Below are positions 40,148 to 49,397 of a stretch of 64,000 nt of DNA, piece after piece. Every line of letters starts with the position of its first letter. The first letter of the stretch is position 1. The position numbers and the translations under genes were made by a program. Origin of the DNA: Sphingomonas crusticola. Its GTDB lineage: Bacteria; Pseudomonadota; Alphaproteobacteria; Sphingomonadales; Sphingomonadaceae. Under the pieces are notes generated by a model, which saw nothing but the letters and a program-made list of their open reading frames with translations, was not told the DNA's origin and made no database searches. The stretch spans positions 1,922,001 to 1,986,000 of the forward strand of contig NZ_QTJP01000001.1 in the NCBI RefSeq assembly GCF_003391115.1. Direction: 5' to 3'.

Positions 40148-41020
40148 ATGACCATCAAGCGTGTGCGCAAAGCGGTGTTTCCGGTGGCGGGCTTCGGCAC
40201 GCGCTTTCTTCCCGCGACCAAGGCGGTGCCCAAGGAATTGCTGCCCGTGGTCGACCGGCCGCTGATCCAATATGCGATCGACGAGGCGCGTGCCGCCGGG
40301 ATCGAGCAGATGATCTTCGTCACCGGCCGCGGCAAACATGCGATCGAGGATTATTTCGACAGCGCGTTCGAGATCGAACACGACCTCAACGCCAAGGCGA
40401 AACATGCCATTTTGGAGGCGATGGGCCCGACCCGGCTCGAGCCCGGCCAGGCCGCCTTCGTGCGCCAGCAGCAGATGGCCGGCCTCGGCCATGCGGTGTG
40501 GTGCGCCCGCCAGCTGATCGGCGACGAGCCGTTCGCGGTGCTGCTGCCCGACGAATTGCTGTGGAATCCGCAGCGGCCTTGTCTGTCGCAGATGTGCAAC
40601 ACCTACGAAGCCAAAGGCGGCAACGTCATCGCTGTGGTCGAGGTGCCGCAAGCGCATACTGACCGGTACGGCATCGTTTCGCCAGGCGAGAGCGAGGGCG
40701 CCGTCACCGAGGTCAGGGGCCTGGTGGAGAAGCCCAAGGCGGGAACCGCCCCGTCGCGGCTGGCGGCGGTCGGCCGCTATATCCTGCAGCCCGAGGTGCT
40801 CGACATATTGTCGGCCGGCAAGAAGGGCGCGGGGGGCGAGATCCAGCTGACCGATGCGATGGCGGAGTTGATCGGCAAGCAGCCTTTCCACGCCCAGACG
40901 TTTGACGGCGTCCGCCACGACTGCGGCGAGAAAGCCGGCTTCATCATCGCCAATATCGCGCTCGCACTGGAACGGCCGGACATTGCCGACACGATCCGCG
41001 CTTACGTGCGATCGATCTGA
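40148..41020 (+). CDS. galU: UTP-glucose-1-phosphate uridylyltransferase GalU
   Basis: A 290-residue nucleotidyltransferase. It starts with KAVFPVAGFGTRFLPATKAVPKELLPVVDRPLIQYAIDEA, the nucleotide-binding signature. VTGRGKHAIEDYFD, FAVLLPDELLW and GEIQLTDAMAELI follow. It makes UDP-glucose for exopolysaccharide and glycolipid synthesis. The ribosome binding site is GAGGACAGC. It is 7 bp downstream of lysA and so may be part of the argH - lysA transcript. The siroheme-synthase-like gene begins 7 bp after its stop. Confidence 0.96.
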   Translation: MTIKRVRKAVFPVAGFGTRFLPATKAVPKELLPVVDRPLIQYAIDEARAAGIEQMIFVTGRGKHAIEDYFDSAFEIEHDLNAKAKHAILEAMGPTRLEPGQAAFVRQQQMAGLGHAVWCARQLIGDEPFAVLLPDELLWNPQRPCLSQMCNTYEAKGGNVIAVVEVPQAHTDRYGIVSPGESEGAVTEVRGLVEKPKAGTAPSRLAAVGRYILQPEVLDILSAGKKGAGGEIQLTDAMAELIGKQPFHAQTFDGVRHDCGEKAGFIIANIALALERPDIADTIRAYVRSI

Positions 41021-41027
41021 GGCGGCT

Positions 41028-41777
41028 ACGCACAGCCTGCCGATCTTCGTGAGGCTGCAGGGGCGCCCGGTCATCCTGGTCGGCGCCAGGCCGATGGCCG
41101 ATGCCAAAGCGCGGCTGCTGGAGCGGGCCGGGGCGATCCTGGTCGGCGAAGAGGCGCAGGCGTCGCTGGCGGTCGTCGCCGCGGACGATGAAGCGGCGGT
41201 GGCGCGGCTCAAGGCGCGCGGTATCCTCGTCAATGCGGTCGACCGGCCCGATCTGTGCGACTTCACCTTGCCCGCCATCATCGATCGCGATCCGGTGCTG
41301 ATCGCGATCGGCACGGGGGGCGCATCCGCCGGCCTGGCGGCGGCGTTGCGCCAGCGGCTGGAAACTTTGTTGCCGGCCGGATTGGGGCGGCTGGCGGAGG
41401 CGCTGTTCGGCGCGCGCGAGCGGTTGCGCCATCGCTTTCCCGCGATCGACGAACGGCGGCGCGCGATCGGGGCGCTGCTCGCCGCCGGCGGGCCGCTCGA
41501 TCCGCTGGTGGAACATATGGATCCCGCCGCCGCGATCGCCTCGGCCGAACGCCGTGGGGATCGCTGCGAGCAGGTCGTTGTCGTTTCGGGCGATCCCGAA
41601 GCGCTGACCTTGCGTGCGGCGCGTCTGCTCGGGCTGGCCGATCATGTCTATCATGACCGGCAAGTGCCGAATGCGATCCTCGACCGGGCCCGCGCCGACG
41701 CCGAGCGCGTTGTCGGCGAACCGCCTGCGGCGCCGCCACCGGGGCTCACGCTCCACCTCATCTGGAAACCGCAATGA
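41028..41777 (+). CDS. Precorrin-2 dehydrogenase / sirohydrochlorin ferrochelatase-like (Met8/CysG N-terminal)
   Basis: About 249 residues. The homologous region starts HSLPIFVRLQGRPVILVG; GILVNAVDRPDLCDFTLPAIIDRDPVLIAIGTGG and LRQRLETLLP are typical of the NAD-dependent siroheme synthase N-terminal domain. No CobA methylase domain is attached. The likely start is ACG at 41028: TGAGG lies six bases upstream and the expected ATG-His-Ser-Leu would stand exactly there. GTG 41049 and an upstream ATG at 40902 overlapping galU are alternatives. The NAD-binding glycine motif is altered (VGARPMADAK rather than G-x-G-x-x-A). The stop overlaps the ZntB start (ATGA). Confidence 0.78.
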   Translation, partial: THSLPIFVRLQGRPVILVGARPMADAKARLLERAGAILVGEEAQASLAVVAADDEAAVARLKARGILVNAVDRPDLCDFTLPAIIDRDPVLIAIGTGGASAGLAAALRQRLETLLPAGLGRLAEALFGARERLRHRFPAIDERRRAIGALLAAGGPLDPLVEHMDPAAAIASAERRGDRCEQVVVVSGDPEALTLRAARLLGLADHVYHDRQVPNAILDRARADAERVVGEPPAAPPPGLTLHLIWKPQ

Positions 41778-42739
41778 ACCACTGGGCGCTCGAACTGCAA
41801 TCCGACGGCAAGGGCCATGAGGTCGATGCGGCCGCGGCGTGCAGCCGCGCGGTGCCGGCTGCCTTCGTCTGGGTCCATCTCGACGGGCGGGAACAGGATA
41901 CGCTGCAATGGCTGAAGGATCACGGCGGCATGCCGACCACCGTGATCTACGCGCTGACCGCGACCGAAACCCGTCCGCGCAGCGAGGCGATCGAGCAGGG
42001 CGCGCTGATCAACCTGCGTGGCCCGGCCGCGGGGGGCGGGGAAGGGGTGGACGACCGGCTGGTTTCGATCCGCGCCTGGGTCGAGCAGGGGCGTGCTATC
42101 TCGGTCAGCTTCCATCCGCTCGACGGGCTCGACGTGCTGCGCGAGCAGATGGTGGCCGGCGAGATCAAGGATCCCGGTGATCTCATCTCGCATCTCGCCA
42201 TGATCATCACCAAGCGGGTCGACCCGGTCATCAGCGACCTCGGCGACCTCGTCGACGATTGCGAACTCGCCATCGCGCCGGAGCATGCCTACGAAACCCG
42301 CCGCAAGATCGCCGAGGCGCGCGCCGACGCGATCGTCTATCGCCGCTTCGTCGCGCCGCAGCGCGAGGCCCTGTCGCGGCTGGCGGAGCTCGACGCGCCA
42401 TGGCTGGAGGATGACGACCGGCTACACCTGCGCGAAGCGGCGGACCGGTTCGCGCGCATGGCCGAAGAGCTGGATGCGGTGCGCGAGCGATCCGCGCTGA
42501 TCCACGAGCAGTTGACCGACCTCCGCTCGGAACAGATTGAAAATCGTGCGTTGCTGCTGTCGATCGTCGCCTTGATCTTCCTGCCCTTGACGTTCCTGAC
42601 CGGGCTGCTGGGGATGAATGTCGAGGGCATCCCGGCGGCACATGAGCCCTGGGCCTTCTGGGGCGTGGTGGGCTTCTGCGCAGCGATCGCCGGCGGCATC
42701 ACCGCCTGGTTCGGTTACGCCCATTGGTTCAGGCGGTAG
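41774..42739 (+). CDS. ZntB/CorA-family metal ion transporter
   Basis: A 321-residue protein. The N-terminal two-thirds is a soluble helical domain; the C terminus has two membrane segments. The GMN signature appears as LTGLLGMNVEGIP, after the pore helix LLLSIVALIFLPLTFL. The segment DRLVSIRAWVEQGRAISVSF and TRRKIAEARADAIVYRRFV fit the ZntB branch, which handles Zn2+, although Mg2+ transport cannot be excluded. It is coupled to the siroheme-synthase-like gene by ATGA. The convergent nupC ends 9 bp away. Confidence 0.9.
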   Translation: MNHWALELQSDGKGHEVDAAAACSRAVPAAFVWVHLDGREQDTLQWLKDHGGMPTTVIYALTATETRPRSEAIEQGALINLRGPAAGGGEGVDDRLVSIRAWVEQGRAISVSFHPLDGLDVLREQMVAGEIKDPGDLISHLAMIITKRVDPVISDLGDLVDDCELAIAPEHAYETRRKIAEARADAIVYRRFVAPQREALSRLAELDAPWLEDDDRLHLREAADRFARMAEELDAVRERSALIHEQLTDLRSEQIENRALLLSIVALIFLPLTFLTGLLGMNVEGIPAAHEPWAFWGVVGFCAAIAGGITAWFGYAHWFRR

Positions 42740-42748
42740 GGCTAGCGT

Positions 42749-43984
42749 TCAGGAGATAAGAATCCCCGCCAGCGCCGCCGACATCAGGTTGGCGAGGCTG
42801 CCGGCCAGCAACGCTTTGAGCCCGAGCCGGGCGATCATCGGCCGCTGATTGGGCGCGAGCCCGCCGGTTACCGCCATCTGGATCGCGATCGAACTGAAAT
42901 TGGCAAATCCGCACAGGGCGAAGGTCACCACCGCCTGGCTGTGCGCGCTCAGCGTCGAGGCGATCTTGCCGAGATGGATGTAGGCGACGAATTCGTTGAG
43001 CACGATCTTCTCGCCGAACAGGCCGCCTGCGGCGCCGGCCTGATCCCACGGCACGCTGATCAGGTACATCACCGGCGCGAACACATAGCCCAGCATATGC
43101 TGGAAGGTCAGATCGGCGATCCCGAACCAGTGGCCCACGCCCGACAAGATACCGTTGGCGAGCGCGACCAGCCCGACGAAGGCGAACACCATCGCGCCGA
43201 CCATCACCGCCAGCCGTACGCCGAGCTGCGCGCCCTGGGCGGCCGCCATGATGACGTTGGCGGGCTTTTCGTCCTCGTCCGCATGGCTGGTGTCGACCAT
43301 CTCGTTGATCGGCAGATCGAGATCGGCCGGATCGTCCGGCATCATCATCTTCGCCATCAGGATCGCGCCCGGCGCGGACATGAAGCTGGCGGCGAGCAGA
43401 TATTCGATCCGGATCCCCATCGACGCATAAGCGGCGAGGATCGTGCCGGCGACGCCGGCCATGCCGCTCGTCATCACCTGGAACAGCTGGGAGGGGCGCA
43501 AGCCGGCGAGATAGGGACGGATCACGAGCGGCGATTCCGACTGGCCGACGAAGATGTTGGCGGCGGCGCACAGGCTTTCGACCTTGCTGATGCCGACGAC
43601 CGCTTCGATCGCGCCGCCGAGCCAGCGCACGATCCGCTGCATCACGCCGAGATGATAGAGGATCGACACCAGGCTGGCGAAGAAGATGATCACCGGCAGT
43701 GCCTGCAGCGCGAAATTCTGCCCGAGCGGCGAGGCGGCGAACGGCCCGAACAGGAACGCCGTGCCCTCGCCCGCATAACCGAGCAGCGCACTCACGCCGC
43801 CGGCCATGCCGGCGATCACCCGCTGGCCGGCGGGCACGTACAGCACCAGCACGGCGATCCCGACCTGTAACGCAAACGCCGCGCCGACCACGCGCAACTG
43901 GATCCAGCGGCGGTTCGACGACAAGGCGAACGCCACCGCCAGGATCAGGACGATGCCCGCCAGGCTGAGCAGATGACCGGTCAT
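42749..43984 (-). CDS. NupC-type nucleoside:cation symporter
   Basis: A 411-residue concentrative nucleoside transporter (CNT family). Diagnostic motifs are LQALPVIIFFASLVSILYHLGVMQ, AAANIFVGQSESPLVIRPYL, SGMAGVAGTILAAYASMG, and FALCGFANFSSIAIQMAVTGGLAPNQR near the C terminus. CNT proteins take up nucleosides with H+ or Na+. Eight or more hydrophobic segments fit. The start at 43984 has a distant GAGGGG. It may feed pyrimidines to the salvage and Rut routes, which is inference. Confidence 0.93.
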   Translation of the reverse strand: MTGHLLSLAGIVLILAVAFALSSNRRWIQLRVVGAAFALQVGIAVLVLYVPAGQRVIAGMAGGVSALLGYAGEGTAFLFGPFAASPLGQNFALQALPVIIFFASLVSILYHLGVMQRIVRWLGGAIEAVVGISKVESLCAAANIFVGQSESPLVIRPYLAGLRPSQLFQVMTSGMAGVAGTILAAYASMGIRIEYLLAASFMSAPGAILMAKMMMPDDPADLDLPINEMVDTSHADEDEKPANVIMAAAQGAQLGVRLAVMVGAMVFAFVGLVALANGILSGVGHWFGIADLTFQHMLGYVFAPVMYLISVPWDQAGAAGGLFGEKIVLNEFVAYIHLGKIASTLSAHSQAVVTFALCGFANFSSIAIQMAVTGGLAPNQRPMIARLGLKALLAGSLANLMSAALAGILIS

Positions 43985-44060
43985 GCGCGCTACTTTCCCC
44001 TCAAGCCGACGCGTGACGATACACGCTCGGATCGCTGAGGCCAGCTCAGACCAACGATCG

Positions 44061-46016
44061 TCAAGCGGGATTGTATTTCGCGAGGAACGCCTCGACGTGA
44101 GACAGGAAGTCCGCCTGGTTCTTGGCGTCGGTCAGGCCATGGCCCTCGCCTTTGTAGAAAAGGCCTTCGACCGTCGCGTTTCGCCTCTGCAGCGCCTTTA
44201 CCAGCTGGTGGGATTGGTTGGCCGGAACATTGTTGTCCGCCTCTCCGTGCGCGATCAGCAGCGGGATAGTGATGGCGGTCTGCTGCTGAAGCGGGGAGAA
44301 AGCGTCCAGGTCGCGTTTCTCTTCGCCCTCGACCTTCTTCGCCCAGGCGGCGGCGTAGCGCGGGGCGTAGAATAGAGAACGGTCATGACGGAGCTGTGCA
44401 CGTATGTCGCTGACTCCGGCCAGGCTGATTGCGCACCGGTAATGAGCGGCGTCGCGCGCCGCGCCCCATTCCGCGGCATAGCCGCCATAGGATATGCCCA
44501 CGATACACACGCGCTTGGGATCGATCGTGCCCTCCCGCGCGAGAGCGGCAATTCCGTCGAGCAAATCGTCCTGCATTGCCGCGCCCCACTGGCCATAACC
44601 CTTTTCGACGAAGGATCGGCCAAAGCCGGTCGACCCGCGGAATTGCGGCTGCAGCACGGCATACCCGCGGCTGGCGAGGAACTGGACATAGGGGTCATAG
44701 CCCCAGCGATCGCGCGCGAACGGTCCGCCGTGCGGCATAACGATAAGGGGCAACGCCTTGGTTGCTTTACCAACCGGTAGTGTGAGGTAGCCGGGGATCT
44801 CAAGCCCATCGCGCGCTTTGAAATCGAATGCCCTAACCGGGGAAAGGTGGAGCGTCTCGCGATTGTCGAACGCGGGCAGCAGACCCTTCATGATACGCGC
44901 CTTGCGATCGAACAGATAAGACATGCCTGCGCTGTCCGGCCCCATCGTCTCGACGACGACAAGGTTTCCGTCCTGGCTGCGGCTGGTCATGGTATTGACG
45001 GTGTTGGGGAAGATCCGATCGATCTGCGCTTGAAGCCTGCCCTGTTCCGCATCGAGCCATTTTACGCGGGGGCGGTCATCCTCATAGGCGATACCGGACA
45101 CGGTATAGCCGCCTGCATCTATCACCAAGCGGTCGACGTCGACCTTGGGATGCTCGAACAGGGCTTTGCCGAACGTGTCGTGCTCCAGATCATATTCGTA
45201 AACGGAAAAGCGCCCGGTCTGACGATTGCTGATGGCAAGCTTGGTATTGCCGGGGCCGTCAAAACGGATCGTTTCGAGCATGTCATCGCCGCCGTCATCC
45301 GCTTTGCCTTTTGGCGGCGGCGGTGGCGTCGACCGCCGCAGCGGTTCATCGGCCTTTGTGCGGTAGAAGATGGCAGGGTGCTTCCCATCGCGCCCAATCC
45401 CCGCCCGGACAACGCCATTAGCGTCCGCAAACCAGGCCAGTATCGGCGATTGACTGGCCTGCACCGTGGTGACCAGCCCGGACGCCAAGTCGACGCGAAG
45501 GACTTCGGGCCACTCCTTCGAGTTGCGGGTCGCGCTCAACAGGACGCTCGAGCCGTCCGGCGCTGTCCAGATCACGGCACCCGCGCGATAGGGCGCTTTT
45601 TTTGGCAACAAGGTGTCAACCTTCGCGGAGGTGACATCGACGGTGACCGGGACCGGAAACGGGATGAGAAACGGTCCGAACGGCACGAACGCTGCCCACG
45701 ACGTGAGCAACCGGCCATTGCCGAGCCAGCTCATCGGGGAAGAGCCGACGCCTTTGATCAGCTTTTGGCACCCTGCGTCGAGGTCAGCGGCGCTCAATAC
45801 GCATAAGGTGGTACCCCCGTCGAAACGCCCTACCAGCGTCCGGCCGTCCGGTGAGATCATCGGGCCGGAAAATGTCGCCTTCTTGAGGAAGGCTTCCGGT
45901 GGCGGAGCGGCTGCGGCATCAGCCGCATGAGCGGCGGTTCCAGGAAAAGCAGAGAGGGTGGAAACCGCAGCGATGTATTTCGCTAACACCCTGATCGTGC
46001 GATTCCGTCGCGGCAT
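44061..46016 (-). CDS. Secreted S9 family peptidase (DPP4/acylaminoacyl-peptidase-like)
   Basis: A 651-residue serine peptidase with an N-terminal signal region (VLAKYIAAVSTLSAFPGTAAHA). A beta-propeller domain spans to about residue 380. The alpha/beta-hydrolase domain has MPHGGPFARD, LQPQFRGSTGFGRSF, Ser in GISYGGYAAEW, Asp in HGEADNNVP and His in KGEGHG. Family members release dipeptides or acyl amino acids from peptide N termini. The ATG at 46016 follows GGGGGGA. It is downstream of hppA by 82 bp on the same strand, but probably has its own promoter. Confidence 0.92.
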   Translation of the reverse strand: MPRRNRTIRVLAKYIAAVSTLSAFPGTAAHAADAAAAPPPEAFLKKATFSGPMISPDGRTLVGRFDGGTTLCVLSAADLDAGCQKLIKGVGSSPMSWLGNGRLLTSWAAFVPFGPFLIPFPVPVTVDVTSAKVDTLLPKKAPYRAGAVIWTAPDGSSVLLSATRNSKEWPEVLRVDLASGLVTTVQASQSPILAWFADANGVVRAGIGRDGKHPAIFYRTKADEPLRRSTPPPPPKGKADDGGDDMLETIRFDGPGNTKLAISNRQTGRFSVYEYDLEHDTFGKALFEHPKVDVDRLVIDAGGYTVSGIAYEDDRPRVKWLDAEQGRLQAQIDRIFPNTVNTMTSRSQDGNLVVVETMGPDSAGMSYLFDRKARIMKGLLPAFDNRETLHLSPVRAFDFKARDGLEIPGYLTLPVGKATKALPLIVMPHGGPFARDRWGYDPYVQFLASRGYAVLQPQFRGSTGFGRSFVEKGYGQWGAAMQDDLLDGIAALAREGTIDPKRVCIVGISYGGYAAEWGAARDAAHYRCAISLAGVSDIRAQLRHDRSLFYAPRYAAAWAKKVEGEEKRDLDAFSPLQQQTAITIPLLIAHGEADNNVPANQSHQLVKALQRRNATVEGLFYKGEGHGLTDAKNQADFLSHVEAFLAKYNPA

Positions 46017-46098
46017 CCAAGTCCCCCCAAGGGAAATTGGCTCAGGCGCGCAACGATAGCAAGCGGGGCGGATGCGCTGACGCGCACCCGCCTGCCGA

Positions 46099-48231
46099 TC
46101 AGCCGCCGTGCGCCGCGAGCGCCGCCAGCAGCAGCAAGGCGACGATGTTGGTGATCTTGATCATCGGGTTGACCGCCGGGCCGGCCGTGTCCTTGTAGGG
46201 ATCGCCCACCGTGTCGCCGGTCACCGCCGCCTGGTGCGCGGGCGAGCCCTTGCCGCCATAGGCGCCGACTTCGATCACCTTCTTGGCATTGTCCCACGCG
46301 CCGCCGCCCGAAGTCATCGAGATGGCGACGAACAGGCCCGAGATGATCACACCCATCAGCAACGCACCGAGTGCGGCGAAGCCATTGCCCTGGCCAGCTA
46401 CCGCGGTGACCGCGAAATAGACCGCGATCGGCGCCAGCACCGGCAGCAGCGACGGGACGATCATCTCCCTGATCGCGCCGGCCGTGACGAGGCTGACCGT
46501 GCGGGCATAGTTAGGCCGCACGCTGCGATCGGCGATGCCGGGATTCTCCTTGAACTGCGCGCGGATGTCCTGCGCCACCGCCTGCGCAGTGCGGCCGACC
46601 GCCGTCATTGCCATGCCGCCGAAGAGATAAGGCAGCAGCGCGCCGAGCAGTAGCCCGACCACGACATAGGGATTGGACAGCGAGAAGTTGACGGCAACAT
46701 TGCCGAAGAATTGCGACAGATCCTCGGTATAGGTCGCGAACAGCACCAAAGCGGCGAGGCCGGCCGAGCCGATCGCATAGCCCTTGGTTACCGCCTTGGT
46801 GGTGTTGCCGACCGCGTCGAGCGCGTCGGTGCGCTCGCGCACCTCACCCTCAAGCCCGGCCATTTCGGCGATGCCGCCGGCATTGTCGGTGACGGGGCCG
46901 TAGGCGTCGAGCGCGACCACCATGCCGGCGAGCGCGAGCATCGCGGTGGCGGCAAAGGCGATGCCGATCAGGCCGGCGAGCTGGTAGCTGGCGATGATGC
47001 CGACCACGATCACCAACGTCGGCATGGCCGTCGATTCCATCGACACGGCCAAACCCTGGATGACGTTGGTGCCGTGGCCCGAATCCGATGCCTTGGCGAT
47101 CGACTGGACCGGGCGATAATTGGTGCCGGTATAATATTCGGTGATCCATACGATCAGGCCGGTGACGCCGAGCCCGACTAGCATGCACCAGAACAGGTCC
47201 ATGCCGGTGAAGGCGGTATGCGCCGCGACGGCAGGCGCGGTGTCGAGGCTGGTCGCCTCGGCCGCGCTGCCGATGACGGCATTCATGTCCGGGAAGATCA
47301 GGTGGGTCGCCCACCACAAGGCCGGGATCGACAGGACGGCGGTGACGATGAACCCCTTGTAGAGCGCGCCCATGATCGAACCGCCGCCGAGACGGACGAA
47401 GAAGGTGCCGATGATCGAGGTCAAAATGCAGACGCCGCCTGCGAGCAGCGGCAGCGTCATCAGCTTGGCGGCGTCGGCGCCGGCGACGAGCAAGGCCACC
47501 AGCACCATCGTCGCGCCGAGCGTGACGACATAGGTTTCGAACAGATCGGCGGCCATGCCGGCGCAGTCGCCGACATTGTCGCCGACATTGTCCGCGATCA
47601 CACCCGGGTTGCGATCGTCATCCTCGTCGAAGCCGAGCTCGTTCTTGCCGACCATGTCGGCGCCGACGTCGGCCGCCTTGGTGAAGATGCCGCCGCCAAG
47701 GCGCGCGAAGATCGAGATGAGCGAGGCGCCGAAGGACAAGGCCACCAGCGCATTGATCACCGGCCGGCTGGTCGGCGTGAGGCCGCTATGGACGAGTGCG
47801 AAGAAATAGCCGGCGATCGCCAGCAGCGCCAGGCCGGCGACGAGCATGCCGGTCACCGCGCCCGAGCGGAACGCCATGGTCAGGCCGCCCTGAAGCGAGT
47901 GACGCGCCGCCTCCGCGGTGCGGACATTGGCGCGCACCGAGATGTTCATGCCGATGAAGCCGGTCACGCCAGACAGGATCGCGCCGATCGCGAAGCCGAC
48001 GGCCGGGATGAGACCGAGGAAGAAGAAGACGAGGATCGCGACCACGACACCGACAACAGCGATGGTGGTATATTGCTTGGCGAGATAGGCGCCGGCACCT
48101 TCCTGGATGGCGGCGGCGATGTCCTGCATCCGCTGATTGCCCGCCGGCGCGCGCAGCACCTGCATCGCGGTAATGATTCCGTAGAGCACAGCCAGCAGGC
48201 CAAAGAGAATGGCCAGTTCGACGATCAGCAT
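46099..48231 (-). CDS. hppA: Membrane-bound H+-translocating pyrophosphatase, K+-independent type
   Basis: A 710-residue protein with about 16 membrane segments. It has the PPi-binding regions [18 protein letters not shown] and [20 protein letters not shown] plus DNAGGIAEM. It couples PPi hydrolysis to proton pumping. The segment [16 protein letters not shown] has Lys and Thr at the two positions that decide potassium dependence; in known enzymes Lys/Thr means K+-independent. C-terminal [17 protein letters not shown] and [14 protein letters not shown] match the family. TAGGAAG precedes the ATG at 48231. thiL lies upstream on the same strand. Confidence 0.96.
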   Translation of the reverse strand: MLIVELAILFGLLAVLYGIITAMQVLRAPAGNQRMQDIAAAIQEGAGAYLAKQYTTIAVVGVVVAILVFFFLGLIPAVGFAIGAILSGVTGFIGMNISVRANVRTAEAARHSLQGGLTMAFRSGAVTGMLVAGLALLAIAGYFFALVHSGLTPTSRPVINALVALSFGASLISIFARLGGGIFTKAADVGADMVGKNELGFDEDDDRNPGVIADNVGDNVGDCAGMAADLFETYVVTLGATMVLVALLVAGADAAKLMTLPLLAGGVCILTSIIGTFFVRLGGGSIMGALYKGFIVTAVLSIPALWWATHLIFPDMNAVIGSAAEATSLDTAPAVAAHTAFTGMDLFWCMLVGLGVTGLIVWITEYYTGTNYRPVQSIAKASDSGHGTNVIQGLAVSMESTAMPTLVIVVGIIASYQLAGLIGIAFAATAMLALAGMVVALDAYGPVTDNAGGIAEMAGLEGEVRERTDALDAVGNTTKAVTKGYAIGSAGLAALVLFATYTEDLSQFFGNVAVNFSLSNPYVVVGLLLGALLPYLFGGMAMTAVGRTAQAVAQDIRAQFKENPGIADRSVRPNYARTVSLVTAGAIREMIVPSLLPVLAPIAVYFAVTAVAGQGNGFAALGALLMGVIISGLFVAISMTSGGGAWDNAKKVIEVGAYGGKGSPAHQAAVTGDTVGDPYKDTAGPAVNPMIKITNIVALLLLAALAAHGG

Positions 48232-48389
48232 CTTCCTAATTCCCCCAAAAGGTTTGGCGCCGCTTTATTGCGCGGCCGGGTTGAGGGAGGGCTTAGTGCG
48301 ACTTGGCGTTATCGGCAAGCCAAGCGGAGAGGGTAATTGATGCAGTTGAGACGAGGCTGCGATTCTTCCCCGGCGGCCTCGGGCGACTA

Positions 48390-49349
48390 TTAGATAGGGC
48401 CGGCTGATCGGGCGCCATGTTCATAGCCAAGTCGTCCCGGCGGCGGCACTTCGCCTTCGCGATCGGTCAGCAGCAGCCCACTGCCGGAGGCGAAGTTGCC
48501 GATCGCGGTGATCGGGGCAAATCCCGGCTGCCCCAGCGCCAGGCCGGGGGGTGCGGCGAACAGCAATTCATAATCGTCGCCGGCGGTAATCGCGGCGAGG
48601 CGCGCCGCCCGGTTCGAACCCTCCGCCACCGGGACAGCCGTGAGATTAATCTGGACGGCAAGCCCGCTTGCCTTGGCCATCCGCGTCGCATCGATCAGCA
48701 AACCGTCTGAAATATCCGCCATGGCATGGACCAGCGGCGCAAGGGCCCGTCCTTCGGCCAGGCGCGGCCAAGGGCGGCGATAGGCCTGCAGCCACTCCGC
48801 AGGCCCGGCGCGTGTCCCCCGCGCAATCGCCAGCCCCAGCCCGGCCAGGCCGATGCTGCCCGTGACATAAAGAATATCGCCTGGCTGCGCGCCCGCGCGC
48901 GACGGGGTGCCGCCCGGGCCCGCCTCGCCGATTGCGGTGAGGCCGTATGCGCGTGGCGCGCCGTCGGGCATAAGAATGGTGTCACCGCCGAGCAGCGGTA
49001 CGTCGAACCTGTCCAGCGCTTCACGCAGTCCTTCGACGAAGGCGGCGTCATATTCGTCGCTGCCCAGCGCATAGCCGAGCAGGATCCCGATCGGCCGCGC
49101 GCCCTTCGCCGCGAGGTCCGACAGGTTCACCGCCACCAGCTTCCACGCGACATCCTGCGGCGGATCGTCCGGCAAATAATGGACGCCCTCGACCAGCATG
49201 TCGTGGGTCAGCACCAGGCTAGCACCGCCGATGCTGAGCAGCGCCGCGTCGTCGGCAAGACCACGTGCCGCGGGGTCCCGCGCTAAAGGCTTCAGCCGAT
49301 TGATGAAATCATTCTCGCGCGACACGGACAAATCATAGCGGCGACGCAT
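48390..49349 (-). CDS. thiL: Thiamine-monophosphate kinase ThiL
   Basis: A 319-residue protein of the PurM/ThiL fold. It has the DDAALLSIGGASLVLTHDMLVEGVHY segment with acidic metal ligands, AVNLSDLAAKGARPIG, LLGGDT, MADISDGLLIDATRMA and TAGDDYELLFA. It phosphorylates thiamine monophosphate to thiamine pyrophosphate. The start is uncertain: GTG 49361, ATG 49349 and GTG 49325 all lack a ribosome binding site. ATG 49349 is used. The 5' end is divergent from the YihY gene with a 48 bp gap. Confidence 0.94.
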   Translation of the reverse strand: MRRRYDLSVSRENDFINRLKPLARDPAARGLADDAALLSIGGASLVLTHDMLVEGVHYLPDDPPQDVAWKLVAVNLSDLAAKGARPIGILLGYALGSDEYDAAFVEGLREALDRFDVPLLGGDTILMPDGAPRAYGLTAIGEAGPGGTPSRAGAQPGDILYVTGSIGLAGLGLAIARGTRAGPAEWLQAYRRPWPRLAEGRALAPLVHAMADISDGLLIDATRMAKASGLAVQINLTAVPVAEGSNRAARLAAITAGDDYELLFAAPPGLALGQPGFAPITAIGNFASGSGLLLTDREGEVPPPGRLGYEHGARSAGPI

Positions 49350-49397
49350 CGGCCCGGCCACTCATGCGTTCAGGCGTGGGAACAGGGAGTTAAACGG

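Noticed and set aside
38431-40335. 634-codon minus-strand frame over argH end, lipoprotein and lysA
   Set aside because: Antisense artefact; crosses three good genes and has no homology.
47218-48336. 372-codon plus-strand frame opposite hppA
   Set aside because: Asp/Arg/His-rich antisense frame; hppA on the other strand is clear.
48232-48389. Riboswitch or terminator between thiL and hppA
   Set aside because: A weak CGAGGC/GCCTCG stem with an 18 nt loop is present, but there is no T-run and no recognised aptamer core.
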